Shown here one piece after another: positions 21,267-35,175 of a DNA stretch of 64,000 bases. The stretch comes from Larix kaempferi (lineage: Eukaryota > Streptophyta > Pinopsida > Pinales > Pinaceae). How positions within the stretch are numbered: the stretch's first letter is position 1; each line of letters opens with the position of its first letter. The position numbers were made by a program, and so were the translations under genes. Location: the NCBI GenBank assembly GCA_027924585.1, contig BSBM01002118.1, forward strand, positions 62,001 through 126,000. Reading direction: 5' to 3'. Below the pieces are notes generated by a model. It was not told where the DNA came from, did not search any database, and saw only the letters and a list, made by a program, of their open reading frames with translations.

Positions 21267-23041
21267 CCCAAGTCTAGCGAAAACGCACGATCGAGTTTCA
21301 ACTTTGACCAACTTCTCAGAATTGAAATTTGAGAATAGTTTTTGATGTCCCATTGGTAGACAAGCGTCCACACCAACTTTCATGACGTTCCGAGCTGTTT
21401 TCTCCCCCTTTAAGCCCAAGTCTAGCGAAAACGCACGGTCGAGTTTCGAATTTGACCAACTTCTCGGAATTAAAAATTGAGCATAGATTTGGATGTCCCG
21501 TTGGTAGACAAATGCGCATGCCAACTTTCGTGACATTCCGAGCTATTTTCTCCCCCTTTAAGCCCAAGTCTAGCGAAAACGCACGATCGAGTTTCAAGTT
21601 TGACCAACTTCTCGGAATTGAAATTTGAGAATAGTTTTGCATGTCCCATTGGTAGACAAGCGTCCACACCAACTTTCGTGACGTTCCAAGCTATTTTATC
21701 CCCCTTTAAGGCCAAGTCTAGCGAAAACGCACGGTCGAGTTTCAAATTCGACCAACTTCTCAGAATTGAAAATTGAGCATAGATTTGGATGTCTCGTTGG
21801 TAGACAAATGCGCACGCCAACTTTCCTGACGTTCCGAGCTGTTTTCTCACCCTTTAAGCCTAAGTCTAGCGAAAACGCAAGGTCGAGTTTCGAATTTGAC
21901 CAAATTCTCGGAATTGAAAATTGAGCATAGATTTGGATGTCCCGTTGGTAGACAAATGCGCACGCCAACGTTCGTGACATTCCGAGCTATTTTCTCACCC
22001 TTTAAGCCCATGTCTAGCGAAAATGCACGGTCGATTTTCAACTTTGACCAACTTCTCGGAATATAAATTTGAGAATAGATTTGGATGTCACATTGGTAGA
22101 CGAGCGTCCACGCCAACTTTCGTGACGTTCCGAGCCATTTTCTCCCCCTTTAAGCCCAAGTGTAGCGAAAACGTATGGTCGAGTTACGACTTTCACCAAC
22201 TTCTCGGAATTGAAAATTGAGCATAGATTTGGATGTCCCATTTGTAGACATTCGCGCACAACTACTTTCGTCACATTACGAGCTAATGTAACACCCTTTA
22301 AGCTCAAGTCTAGCGAAAACGCATGGTGGCATTTCAACTTTGACCAACTTCTCGGAATTGAAATATGAGAATAGATTTGGATGTCCCGTTGGTAGACAAG
22401 TACGCACGCCAACTTTCGTGACGTTCGGAGCTATTTTCCTACCCTTTAAGCCCAAGTCTAGCGAAAATGCACGATCGAGTTTCAACTTTGACCAACTTCT
22501 CTGAATTAAAATTTGACAATAGTTTTGGATGTCCCATTGGTAGACAAGCGTCCACACCAACTTCGTGACGTTTCGAGCTATTTTCTCCCCCTTTAAGCCC
22601 AAGTCTAGCGAAAACGCACGGTCGAGTTTCGAATTTGAGCAACTTCTCGGAATTGAAAATTGAGCATAGATTTGGATGTCCCGTTGGTAGACAAATGCGC
22701 ACGCCAACTTTCATAACGTTCCGAGCTATTTTCTCACGCTTTAAGCCTAAGTCTAGCGAAAATGCACGGTCGATTTTCAACTTTGACCAACTTCTCAGAA
22801 TTCAAATTTGAGAATGGATTTGGATGTCCCGTTGGTAGATAAGTGCGCACGCCAACTTTCGTGACGTTCCGAACTATTTTTCCGCCCTTTAAGCCCAAGT
22901 CTATCGAAAAAGCACGACCGAGTTTCAACTTTGACCAACTTCTCTGAATTAAAATTTGACAATAGTTTTGGATGTCCCATTGGTAGACAAGCGTCCACAC
23001 CAACTTTCGTGACGTTCCGAGCTATTTTCTCCCCATTTAAG
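21267..23041. repeat. Module D, copy 2
   Basis: From 21711 it runs parallel to 9929-11259 at offset 11782, including the single-base loss in CACACCAACTTCGTGACG (around 22556) that D copies share. Unit 22894 has AAAAAGCACGACCG where other copies have AAAATGCACGACCG. Confidence 0.87.
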
Positions 23042-23606
23042 CCCAAGTCTAGCGAAAACGACCAACTTCTCAGAATTGAAAATTGAGCATAGATTTGGAT
23101 GTCCCGTTGGTAGACAAATGTGCACGCCAACTTTCGTGACGTTCCGAGCTATTTTCTTCCCCTTTAAGCCCAAATCTAGTGAGAACGCACGGTCAAGTTT
23201 CGAATTTGACCAACTTCTTGGAATTGAAAATTGAGCATAGATTTGGATGTCCCGTTGGTAGACAAATGCGCACACCAACTTTCATGACGTTCCGAGATAT
23301 TTTCTCACCCTTTACGCCTAAGTCTAGCGAAAATGCACGGTCGATTTTCAACTTTGACCAACTTCTCGGAATTTAAATTTGAGAATGGATTTGGATGTCA
23401 CATTGGTAGACGAGCGTCCACGCCAGCTTTCGTGACGTTCCGATCTATTTTCACACCCTTTAAGCCCAAGGCTAGCGAAAATGTACGGCCGAATTTCGAA
23501 TTTGACCAACTTCTCTTAATTGAAGAATGGATTTGGATGTCACATTGGTAGACGAGCGTCCACACCAACTTTCATGACGTTCCGAGATATTTTCTCACCC
23601 TTTACG
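23042..23606. repeat. Partial module A
   Basis: A 127-bp unit, the CAAATCTAGTGAGAACGC unit, a CCTAAG unit and a 142-bp unit (23465-23606) bridge module D to module B. The segment parallels 19256-19949 without the 13-bp deletion and with one 142-bp unit instead of two. Confidence 0.85.
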
Positions 23607-25517
23607 CCTAAGTCTAGCGAAAATGCACGGTCGATTTTCAACTTTGACCAACTTCTCGGAATTTAAATTTGAGAATAGTTTTGGATGTCCCATTGGTAGA
23701 CAAGCATCCACACCAACTTTCGTGACGTTCCAAGCTATTTTCTCCTCTACCGAAAACGTACGGTCGAGTTTCAACTTTCACCAACTTCTCGTAATTGAAG
23801 ATTGAGCATAGTTTTGGATGTCCCATTTGTAGACATTTGCGCACAACAACTTTCGTGAGATTCCGAGCTAATTTCACACCCTTTAAGCCCAAGTCTAGCG
23901 AAAACGCACGGTCGATTTTCAACTTTGACGAACTTTTCAGAATATAAATTTGAGAATAGATTTGGATGTCACATTGGTAGACAAGCGTCCACACCAATTT
24001 TCGTGACGTTCCGAGCTATTTTCTCCCCCTTTAAGCCCAAGTCAAGCGAAAACGCACGGTCGAGTTTCGAATTTGACTAACTTCTCGGAATTGAAAATTG
24101 AGCATAGATTTGGATGTCCCGTTGGTAGATAAGTGCACACGCCAACTTTCGTGACGTTCCGAGCTATTTTCTTCCCCTTTAAGCCCAACTCTAGAGAAAA
24201 CGCACAATCGTGTTTCGGCTTTGACCTACTTCTCGGAAATGAAAATCGAGAATAGATTTGGATGTCCCATTTCTAGACATGCGTGCACAGCAACTTTTGT
24301 GACGTTACGAGCTAATTTTACACCCTTTAAGCTCAAGTCTAGCGAAAACGCACGGTGGCGTTTCGGCTTTGACCAACTCCTTGGAATTGAAATTTGAGAA
24401 TAGATTTGGATGTCCCATTGGTAGACAAGTGCGCACGCCAAGTTTCGTGACGTTCCCAGCTATTTTATCGCCCTTTAAGCCCAAGCCTAGCGAAAACGCA
24501 CGGTTGAGTTTCGAATTTGACCAACTTCTCGGAATTAAAAATTGAGCATAGATTTGGATGTCCCGTTGGTAGACAAATGCGCACGCCAACTTTCGTCCCA
24601 TTACGAGCTAATTTCACACCCTTTAAGCTCAAGTCGAGCGAAAACACACGGTCGAGTTTCGAATTTGACCAACTTCTCGGAATTGAAAATTGAGCATAGA
24701 TTTGGATGTCCCGTTGGTAGGACAAATGCGCACGCCAAGTTTCGTAACATTCCAAGCTATTTTCTCACCCGTTAAGCTCAAGTCTAGCGAAAATGCACGG
24801 TCGATTTTCAACTTTGACCTACTTCTCGGAATTGAAATATGAGAATAGATTTGGATGTCACATTGGTAGACGAGCGTCCACGCCAACTTTCGTGACGTTC
24901 CGACCTATTTTCTCCCCCTTTAAGCCCAAGTGTAGCGAAAACGTACGGTCGAGTTACGACTTTCACCAACTTCTCGAAATTGAAATATGAGAATAGATTT
25001 GGATGTCCCATTAGAAGACAAGCGTCCACACCAACTTTCATGATGTTCCGAGCTATTTTCTCCCCCTTTAAGCCCAAGTCTAGCGAAAACGCACGATCCA
25101 GTTTCAACTTTGACCAACTTCTCGGAATTGAAATTTGAGAATAGTTTTGGATGTCCCATTGGTAGACAAGCGTCCACACAAACTTTCATGACGTTTCAAG
25201 CTATTTTCTCCCCCTTTAAGCCCAATTCTAGCGAAAAACGCACGATCGAGTTTCAACTTTCACCAACTTCTCGGAATTGAAATTTGAGAATAGTTTTTGA
25301 TGTCCCATTGGTAGACAAGCGTCCACACCAACTTTCATGATGTTCCGAGCTGTTTTCTCCCTCTTTAAGCCCAAGTCTAGCGAAAATGCATGGTCGAGTT
25401 TCGAATTTGACCAACTTCTCGGAATTAAAAATTGAGCATAGATTTGGATGTCCCGTTGGTAGACGTATGCGCACACCAAATTTCGTGACGTTCCGAGCTA
25501 TTTTCTCCCCCTTAAAG
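23607..25517. repeat. Module B, copy 4
   Basis: It matches 4034 onward at offset 19573 until about 24.7 kb. Two single-base insertions, GGTAGGACAAATG (around 24720) and GCGAAAAACGCACG (around 25233), make units 24628 and 25221 149 bp long, among the few units longer than 148. Confidence 0.86.
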
Positions 25518-26953
25518 GCCAAGTCTAGCGAAAACGCACGGTCGAGTATCAAATTCGACCAACTTCTCGGAATTGAAAATTGAGCATAGATTTCGATGTC
25601 CCGTTGGTAGACAAATCCGCATGCCAACTTTCCTGACGTTCCGAGCTATTTTCTCACACTTTAAGCCTAAGTCTAGCGAAAACGCACGGTCGAGCTTCGA
25701 ATTTGACCAACTTCTCGGAATTAAAAATTGAGCATAGATTTGGATGTCCCGTTGGTAGACAAATGCGCACACCAACTTTTGTGACGTTCCGAGCTATTTT
25801 CTCACCCTTTAAGCCTAAGTCTAGCGAAAACTCACGGTCGAGTTTCAACTTTGACCAACTTCTCAGAATATAAATTTGAGAATAGATATGGATGTCACAT
25901 TGGTAGACGAGCGTCCACGCCAACTTTCATGACGTTCCGAGCTATTTTCTCACCCTTTAAGCCCAAGTCTAGCGAAAATGCACGATCGAGTTTCAATTTT
26001 GACCAACTTCTCAGAATTGAAATTTGAGAATAGTTTTGGATGTCCCATTGGTAGACAAGCGTCCACACCAACTTTCATGACGATCCGAGCTGTTTTCTCC
26101 CCCTTTAAGCCCAAGTCTAGCGAAAACGCACAGTCGAGTTTCGAATTGGACCAACTTCTCGGAATTAAAAATTGAGGATAGATTTGGATGTCTCGTTGGT
26201 AGACAAATGTGCACACCAACTTTCGTCACATTACTAGCTAATTTCACACCCTTTAAGCTCAAGTCGAGCGAAAACGCACGGTCGAGTTTCAAATTTGACC
26301 AACTTCTCGGAATTAAAAATTGAGCATAGATTTGGATGTCCCGTTGGTAGACGTATGCGCACACCAAATTTCGTGACGTTCCGAGCTATTTTCTCCCCCT
26401 TAAAGGCCAAGTCTAGCGAAAACGCACGGTCGAGTATCAAATTCGACCAACTTCTCGGAATTGAAAATTGAGCATAGATTTCGATGTCCCGTTGGTAGAC
26501 AAATCCGCATGCCAACTTTCCTGACGTTCCGAGCTATTTTCTCACACTTTAAGCCTAAGTCTAGCGAAAACGCACGGTCGAGCTTCGAATTTGACCAACT
26601 TCTCGGAATTAAAAATTGAGCATAGATTTGGATGTCCCGTTGGTAGACAAATGCGCACACCAACTTTTGTGACGTTCCGAGCTATTTTCTCACCCTTTAA
26701 GCCTAAGTCTAGCGAAAACTCACGGTCGAGTTTCAACTTTGACCAACTTCTCAGAATATAAATTTGAGAATAGATATGGATGTCACATTGGTAGACGAGC
26801 GTCCACGCCAACTTTCATGACGTTCCGAGCTATTTTCACACCCTTTAAGCCCAAGTCTAGCGAAAATGCACGATCGAGTTTCAATTTTGACCAACTTCTC
26901 AGAATTGAAATTTGAGAATAGTTTTGGATGTCCCATTGGTAGACAAGCGTCCA
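25409..26953. repeat. Tandem six-unit (888-bp) duplication
   Basis: Positions 25409 to about 26065 recur at 26297 to about 26953, offset 888, which is six units. Rare variants are shared by both copies: GGTCGAGTATCAAATTCGACC-like sequence, GATTTCGATGTCCCG, GACAAATCCGCATGCC and GAATAGATATGGATGTC. One visible difference is TTTTCTCACCC versus TTTTCACACCC in the unit before 25962 and 26850. The event is recent compared with module divergence. Confidence 0.9.
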
Positions 26954-26997
26954 CGCCAACTTTCGTGACGTTCCGACCTATTTTCTCCCCCTTTAAG

Positions 26998-27440
26998 CCC
27001 AAGTGTAGCGAAAACGTACGGTCAAGTTACGACTTTCACCAACTTCTCGGAATTGAAAATTGAGCATAAATTTGGATGTCCCATTTGTAGACATTCGCGC
27101 ACAACTACTTTCGTCACATTACGAGCTAATGTAACACCCTTTAAGCTCAAGTCTAGCGAAAACGCATGGTGGCATTTCCACTTTGACCAACTTCTCGGAA
27201 TTGAAATAAGAGAATAGATTTGGATGTCCCGTTGGTAGACAACTACACACGCCAACTTTCGTGACGTTCGGAGCTATTTTCCCACCCTTTAAGCCCACGT
27301 CTAGCGAAAATGCACGATCGAGTTTCAACTTTGACCAACTTCTCTGAATTGAAATTTGACAATAGTTTTGGATGTCACATTGGTAGACAAGCGTCCACGC
27401 CAACTTTCGTGACGTTCCGAGCTATTTTCTCACCTTTAAG
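26998..27440. repeat. Module C, short copy
   Basis: Three units: AAGTGTAGCGAAAACGTACG with GGTCAAG, CGCATGGTGGCATTTCC, and CCCACGTCTAGCG. The last is 147 bp because of TTTTCTCACCTTTAAG. It is equivalent to 7419-7856 of copy 1. Confidence 0.84.
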
Positions 27441-28328
27441 CCCAAGTCTAGCGAAAATGCACGATCGAGTTTCAACTTTGATTAACTTCTCTTAATTGAA
27501 ATTTGAGAATAGTTTTGGATGTCCCACTGGTAGACAAGCGTCCACACCAACTTTCGTGACGTTCCGAGCTATTTTCACACCCTTTAAGCCCAGGTCTAGC
27601 GAAAACGCACGATCGAGTTTCAACTTTGACCAACTTCTCGGAATTGAAATTTGAGAATAGTTTTGAATGTCCCATTGGTAGACAAGCGTCCACACCAACT
27701 TTCGTGACGTTCCGAGCTATTTTCTCCCCCTTTAAGCCTAAGTCTAGCGAAAACACACCGTCGAGTTTCGGATTTGACCAACTTCTCGGAATTGAAAATT
27801 GAGCATAGATTTGGATGTCCCGTTGGTAGACAAATGCGCACGCCAACTTTCGTGACGTTCCGAGCTATTTTCTCACCCTTTAAGCCTAAGTCTAGCGAAA
27901 ATGCACGGTCGATTTTCAACTTTGACCAACTTCTTGGAATTTAAATTTATGAATAGATTTCGATGTCACATTGGTAGACGAACGTCCACGCCAACTTTCG
28001 TGGTGTTCCGAGCTATTTTCTCACCCTTTAAGCCTAAGTCTAGTGAAAATGCACGGTCGATTTTTAACTTTGACTAGCTTCTCGGAATTTAAATTTGAGA
28101 ATGGATTTGGATGTCACATTGGTAGACGAGCGTCCACACCAACTTTCGTGACGTTCCGAGCTATTTTCACACCCTTTAAGCCCAAGTCTAGCGAAAACGC
28201 ACGATCGAGTTTCAACTTTGACCAACTTCTCGGAATTGAAATTTGAGAATAGTTTTTGATGTCCCATTGGTAGACAAGCGTCCACACCAACTTTCATGAC
28301 GTTCCGAGCTGTTTTCTCCCCCTTTAAG
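27441..28328. repeat. Module E, copy lacking two units
   Basis: The TTTGATTAAC unit at 27441 is followed directly by the CCCAGGTCTAGCG unit at 27589. The two CACTTCTTAAGCC-associated units found at 8449-8744 are missing. From 27589 it matches 8745 onward at offset 18844. Confidence 0.86.
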
Positions 28329-29807
28329 CCCAAGTCTAGCGAAAACGCACGGTCGAGTTTCGAATTTGACCAACTTCTCGGAATTAAAAATTGAGCATAG
28401 ATTTGGATGTCCCGTTGGTAGACAAATGCGCACGCCAACTTTCGTGACATTCCGAGCTATTTTCTCCCCCTTTAAGCCCAAGTCTAGCGAAAACGCACGA
28501 TCGAGTTTCAAGTTTGACCAACTTCTCGGAATTGAAATTTGAGAATAGTTTTTGATGTCCCATTGGTAGACAAGCGTCCACACCAACTTTCGTGACGTTC
28601 CGATCTATTTTCACACCCTTTAAGCCCAAGTCTAGCGAAAACGCAAGGTCGAGTTTCGAATTTGACCAACTTCTCGGAATTGAAAATTGAGCATAGATTT
28701 GGATGTCCCGTTGGTAGACAAATGCGCACGCCAACTTTCGTGACATTCCGAGCTATTTTCTCACCCTTTAAGCCCATGTCTAGCGAAAATGCACGGTCGA
28801 TTTTCAACTTTGACCAACTTCTCGGAATATAAATTTGAGAATAGATTTGGATGTCACATTGGTAGACGAGCGTCCACGCCAACTTTCGTGACGTTCCGAG
28901 CCATTTTCTCCCCCTTTAAGCCCAAGTGTAGCGAAAACGTATGGTCGAGTTGCGACTTTCACCAACTTCTCGGAATTGAAAATTGAGCATAGATTTGGAT
29001 GTCCCATTTGTAGACATTCGCGCACAACTACTTTCGTCACATTACGAGCTAATGTAACACCCTTTAAGCTCAAGTCTAGCAAAAACGAATAGTGGCATTT
29101 CAACTTTGACCAACTTCTCGAAATTGAAATATGAGAATAGATTTGAATGTCCCATTGGTAGACAAGTACGCACGCCAACTTTCGTGACGTTCGGAGCTAT
29201 TTTCCTACCCTTTAAGCCCAAGTCTAGCGAAAATGCACGATCGAGTTTCAACTTTGACCAACTTCTCTGAATTAAAATTTGACCATAGTTTTGGATGTCC
29301 CATTGGTAGACAAGCGTCCACACCAACTTCGTGACGTTTCGAGCTATTTTCTCCCCCTTTAAGCCCAAGTCTAGCGAAAACGCACGGTCGAGTTTCGAAT
29401 TTGAGCAACTTCTCGGAATTGAAAATTGAGCATAGATTTGGATGTCCCGTTGGTAGACAAATGCGCATGCCAACTTTCATGATGTTCTGAGCTAATTTCT
29501 CACGCTTTAAGCCTAAGTCTAGCGAAAATGCACGGTCGATTTTCAACTTTGACCAACTTCTCAGAATTCAAATTTGAGAATGGATTTGGATGTCCCGTTG
29601 GTAGATAAGTGCGCACGCCAACTTTCATGACGTTCCGAGCTATTTTTCCACCCTTTAAGCCCAAGTCTATCGAAAATGCACGACCGAGTTTCAACTTTGA
29701 CCAACTTCTCTGAATTAAAATTTGACAATAGTTTTGGATGTCCCATTGGTAGACAAGCGTCCACACCAACTTTCGTGACGTTCCGAGCTATTTTCACCCC
29801 ATTTAAG
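28329..29807. repeat. Module D, copy 3
   Basis: It lacks the TTAAGGCCAAG unit of copy 1 but keeps AACGCAAGGTCGAG (28625 unit), CCCATGTCTAGCG (28773) and the run to CTATCGAAAATGCACGACC (29660). From 28773 it parallels 10225 at offset 18548. Confidence 0.85.
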
Positions 29808-30821
29808 CCCAAGTCTAGCGAAAACGACAACTTCTCAGAATTGAAAATTGAGCATAGATTTGGATGTCCCGTTGGTAGACAAATGCGCACGCCAACTTTC
29901 GTCACATTACGAGCTAATTTCACACCCTTTAAGCTCAAGTCGAGCGAAAACGCACGGTCGAGTTTCGAATTTAACCAACTTCTCGGAATTGAAAATTGAG
30001 CATAGATTTGGATGTCCTATTGGTAGACAAATGCGCACACCAACTTTCGTGACGTTCCGAGCTATTTTCTCGCCCTTTAAGCCTAAGTCTAGCGAAAACA
30101 CACGGTCAAGTTTCGAATTTGACTAACTTCTCGGAATTGAAATATGAGAATAGATTTGGATGTCCCGTTGGTAGACAAATGCGCACGCCAACTTTCGTGA
30201 CATTCCCAGCTATTTTCTCACCCTTTAAGCCCATGTCTAGCGAAAATGCACGGTCGATTTTCAACTTTGACCATCTTCTCGGAATATAAATTTGAGAATA
30301 GATTTGGATGTCACATTGGTAGACGAGCGTCCACGCCAACTTTCGTGACGTTTCGAGCTATTTTCTCCCCCTTTAAGCCCAAGTGTAGCGAAAACGTACG
30401 GTCGAGTTACGACTTTCACCAACTTCTCGGAAATGAAAATTGAGCATAAATTTGGATGTCCCATTTGTAGACATTCGCGCACAACTACTTTCGTCACATT
30501 ACGAGCTAATGTAACACCCTTTAAGCTCAAGTCTAGCGAAAACGCATGGTGGCATTTCCACTTTGACCAACTTCTCGGAATTGAAATAAGAGAATAGATT
30601 TGGATGTCCCGTTGGTGGACAAGTACACACGCCAACTTTCGTGACGTTCGGAGCTATTTTCCAACCCTTTAAGCCCACGTCTAGCGAAAATGCACGATCG
30701 AGTTTCGACTTTGACCAACTTCTCTGAATTGAAATTTGACAATAGTTTTGGATGTCACATTGGTAGACGAGCGTCCACGCCAACTTTCGTGACGTTCCGA
30801 GCTATTTTCTCACCCTTTAAG
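29808..30821. repeat. Module C, copy with 126-bp first unit
   Basis: It starts with GCGAAAACGACAACTTCTC, the 21-bp deletion with one more C lost. It matches 6975-7566 at offset 22959. It then runs through one GTGTAG / CATGGTGGC / CCCACG trio and into module E. Confidence 0.86.
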
Positions 30822-32005
30822 CCCAAGTCTAGCGAAAACGCACGATCGAGTTTCAACTTTGATTAACTTCTCTTAATTGAAATTTGAGAATAGTTTTGGA
30901 TGTCCCACTGCTAGACAAGCGTCCACACCAACTTTCGTGACATTCCGAGCTATTTTCTCCCCCTTTAAGCCCAAGCCTAGCGAAAACGCACGGTCGAGTT
31001 TCGAATTTGACCAACTTCTCGGAATTGAAAATTGAGCATAGATTTGGATGTCCCATTGGTAGATAAATGCGAACGCAAACTTTCGTGATGTTCTGAGCTA
31101 TTTTCTCACTTCTTAAGCCTAAGTCTAGCGAAAACGCACGGTCGAGTTTCGAATTTGACCAACTTCTCGGAATTAAAAATTGAGCATAGATTTGGATGTC
31201 CCGTTGGTAGACAAATGCGCACGCCAACTTTCGTGACGTTCCGAGCTATTTTCACACCCTTTAAGCCCAGGTCTAGCGAAAACGCACGATCGAGTTTCAA
31301 ATTTGACCAACTTCTCGGAATTGAAATTTGAGAATAGTTTTGAATGTCCCATTGGTAGACAAGCGTCCACACCAACTTTCATGACGTTCCGAGCTATTTT
31401 CTCCCCCTTTAAGCCTAAGTCTAGCGAAAACACATCGTCGAGTTTCAGATTTGACCAACTTCTCGGAATTGAAAATTGAGCATAGATTTGGATGTCCCGT
31501 TGGTAGACAAATGCGCACGCCAACTTTCGTGACGTTCCGAGCTATTTTCTCACCCTTTAAGCCTAAGTCTAGCGAAAATGCACGGTCGATTTTCAACTTT
31601 GACCAACTTCTTGTAATTTAAATTTACGAATAGATTTCGATGTCACATTGGTAGACGAACGTCCACGCCAACTTTCGTGGCGTTCCGAGCTATTTTCTCA
31701 CCCTTTAAGCCTAAGTCTAGCGAAAATGCACGGTCGATTTTTAACTTTGACTAGCTTCTCGGAATTTAAATTTGAGAATGGATTTGGATGTCACATTGGT
31801 AGACGAGCGTCCACACCAACTTTCGTGACGTTCCGAGCTATTTTCACACCCTTTAAGCCCAAGTCTAGCGAAAACGCACGATCGAGTTTCAACTTTGACC
31901 AACTTCTCGGAATTGAAATTTGAGAATAGTTTTCGATGTCCCATTGGTAGACAAGCGTCCACACCAACTTTCATGACGTTCCGAGCTGTTTTCTCCCCGT
32001 TTAAG
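30822..32005. repeat. Module E, copy 4
   Basis: It matches 8301-9484 at a constant offset of 22521, so no whole unit was gained or lost. Base changes include CCCACTGCTAGAC (around 30908), GAACGCAAAC (around 31071) and AACACATCGTCGAG (around 31428). Confidence 0.88.
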
Positions 32006-32153
32006 CCCAAGTCTAGCGAAAACGCACGGTCGAGTTTCGAATTTGACCAACTTCTCGGAATTAAAAATTGAGCATAGATTTGGATGTCCCGTTGGTAGAC
32101 AAATGCGCACACCAACTTTCGTGACATTCCGAGCTATTTTCTCCCCCTTTAAG

Positions 32154-33336
32154 CCCAAGTCTAGCGAAAACGCACGATTGAGTTTCAAGTTTGACCAACT
32201 TCTCGGAATTGAAATTTGAGAATAGTTTTTGATGTCCCATTGGTAGACAAGCGTCCACACCAACTTTCGTGACGTTCCGGTCTATTTTCACAGCCTTTAA
32301 GCCCAAGTCTAGCGAAAACGCTTGATCGAGTTTCAACTTTGGCCAACTTCTCGGAATTGAAATTTGAAAATAGTTTTGGATGTCCCATTGGTAGACAAGC
32401 GTCCACACCAACTTTCGTGACGTTCCGAGCTATTTTATCCCCCTTTAAGGCCAAGTCTAGCGAAAACGCACGGTCGAGTTTCAAATTCGACCAACTTCTC
32501 AGAATTGAAAATTGAGCATAGATTTGGATGTCTCGTTGGTAGACAAATGCGCACGCCAACTTTCCTGACGTTCGAGCTGTTTTCTCACCCTTTAAGCCTA
32601 AGTCTAGCGAAAACGCAAGGTCGAGTTTCGAATTTGACCAACTTCTCGGAATTAAAAATTGAGCATAGATTTGGATGTCCCGTTGGTAGACAAATGCGCA
32701 CGCCAACTTTCGTGACATTCCGAGCTATTTTCTCCCCCTTTAAGCCCAAGTCTAGCGAAAACGCACGATCGAGTTTCAAGTTTGACCAACTTCTCGGAAT
32801 TGAAATTTGAGAATAGTTTTTGATGTCCCATTGGTAGACAAGCGTCCACACCAACTTTCGTGACGTTCCGGTCTATTTTCACAGCCTTTAAACCCAAGTC
32901 TAGCGAAAACGCTTGATCGAGTTTCAACTTTGACCAACTTCTCGGAATTGAAATTTGAGAATAGTTTTGGATGTCCCATTGGTAGACAAGCGTCCACACC
33001 AACTTTCGTGACGTTCCGAGCTATTTTATCCCCCTTTAAGGCCAAGTCTAGCGAAAACGCACGGTCGAGTTTCAAATTCGACCAACTTCTCAGAATTGAA
33101 AATTGAGCATAGATTTGGATGTCTCGTTGGTAGACAAATGCGCACGCCAACTTTCCTGACGTTCCGAGCTGTTTTCTCACCATTTAAGCCTAAGTCTAGC
33201 GAAAACGCAAGGTCGAGTTTCGAATTTGACCAACTTCTCGGAATTAAAAATTGAGCATAGATTTGGATGTCCCGTTGGTAGACAAATGCGCACGCCAACT
33301 TTCGTGACATTCCGAGCTATTTTCTCACCCTTTAAG
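32154..33336. repeat. Tandem four-unit duplication (591 and 592 bp)
   Basis: Units 32154, 32302, 32450 and 32597 are repeated as 32745, 32893, 33041 and 33189. Shared rare variants are GTTCCGGTCTATTTTCACAG, AACGCTTGATCGAG and TTAAGGCCAAG. The first copy is one base shorter because GTTCCGAGCTG became GTTCGAGCTG at about 32570. Confidence 0.9.
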
Positions 33337-35175
33337 CCCATGTCTAGCGAAAATGCACGGTCGATTTTCAACTTTGACCAACTTCTCGGAATATAAATTT
33401 GAGAATAGATTTGGATGTCACATTGGTAGACGAGCGTCCACGCCAACTTTCATGACGTTCCGAGCTATTTTCTCCCCCTTTAAGCCCAAGTGTAGCGAAA
33501 ACGTACGGTCGAGTTACGACTTTCACCAACTTCTCGGAATTGAAAATTGAGCATAGATTTGGATGTCCCATTTGTAGACATTCGCGCACAACTACTTTCG
33601 TCACATTATGAGCTAATGTAACACCCTTTAAGCTCAAGTCTAGCGAAAACGCATGGTGGCATTTCAACTTTGACCAACTTCTCGGAATTGAAATAAGAGA
33701 ATAGATTTGGATGTGCCGTTGGTAGACAAGTACGCACGCCAACTTTCGTGACGTTCGGAGCTATTTTCCCACCCTTTAAGCCCACGTCTAGCGAAAATGC
33801 ACGATCAAGTTTCGACTTTGACCAACTTCTCTGAATTGAAATTTGACAATAGTTTTGGATGTCACATTGGTAGACGAGCGTCCACGCCAACTTTCGTGAC
33901 GTTCTGAGCTATTTTCTCACCCTTTAAGCCCAAGTCTATCGAAAACGCACGATCGAGCTTCAACTTTGATTAACTTCTCTTAATTGAAATTTGAGAATAG
34001 TTTTGGATGTCCCACTGGTAGACAAGCGTCCACACCAACTTTCGTGACGTTCCGAGCTATTTTATCCCCCTTTAAGGCCAAGTCTAGCGAAAACGCTTGA
34101 TCGAGTTTCAACTTTGACCAACTTCTCGGAATTGAAATTTGAGAATAGTTTTGGATGTCCCATTGGTAGACAAGTGTCCACACCAACTTTCATGACGTTC
34201 CGAGCTATTTTATCCCCCTTTAAGGCCAAGTCTAGCGAAAACGCACGGTCGAGTTTCAAATTCGACCAACTTCTCAGAATTGAAAATTGAGCATAGATTT
34301 GGATGTCTCGTTGGTAGACAAATGCGCACACCAACTTTCCTGACGTTCCGAGCTGTTTTCTCACCCTTTAAGCCTAAGTCTAGCGAAAACGCAAGGTCGA
34401 GTTTCGAATTTGACCAACTTCTCGGAATTAAAAATTGAGCATAGATTTGGATGTCCCGTTGGTAGACAAATGCGCACGCCAACTTTCGTGACATTCCGAG
34501 CTATTTTCTCACCCTTTAAGCCCATGTCTAGCGAAAATGCACGGTCGATTTTCAACTTTGACCAACTTCTCGGAATATAAATTTGAGAATAGATTTGGAT
34601 GTCACATTGGTAGACGAGCGTCCACGCCAACTTTCGTGACGTTCCGAGCTATTTTCTCCCCCTTTAAGCCCAAGTGTAGCGAAAACGTACGGTCGAGTTA
34701 CGACTTTCACCAACTTCTCAGAATTGAAAATTGAGCATAGATTTGGATGTCCCATTTGTAGACATTCGCGCACAACTACTTTCGTCACATTACGAGCTAA
34801 TGTAACACCCTTTAAGCTCAAGTCTAGCGAAAACGCATGGTGGCATTTCAACTTTGACCAACTTCTCGGAATTGAAATAAGAGAATAGATTTGGATGTGC
34901 CGTTGGTAGACAAGTACGCACGCCAACTTTCGTGACGTTCGGAGCTATTTTCCCACCCTTTAAGCCCACGTCTAGCGAAAATGCACGATCGAGTTTCGAC
35001 TTTGACCAACTTCTCTGAATTGAAATTTGACAATAGTTTTGGATGTCACATTGGTAGACGAGCGTCCACGCCAACTTTCGTGATGTTCCGAGCTATTTTC
35101 TCACCCTTTAAGCCCAAGTCTATCGAAAACGCACGATCGAGCTTCAACTTTGATTAACTTCTCTTAATTGAAATT
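33041..35175. repeat. Tandem eight-unit (1184-bp) duplication
   Basis: Units 33041-34224 are followed by a second copy from 34225 at offset 1184. The order is two D-type units, CCCATGTCTAGCG, GTGTAGCG, CATGGTGGC, CCCACGTCTAGCG, and the TTTGATTAAC unit. The unit at 34077 is a D/E hybrid carrying AACGCTTGATCGAG. The block overlaps the second copy of the four-unit duplication, so events are nested. Confidence 0.9.

Noticed and set aside
25409-26953. Assembly artefact as the cause of the 888-bp duplication
   Set aside because: I cannot exclude it without reads, but the copies differ (for example TTTTCTCACCC versus TTTTCACACCC) and flank different units, which favours a real duplication.
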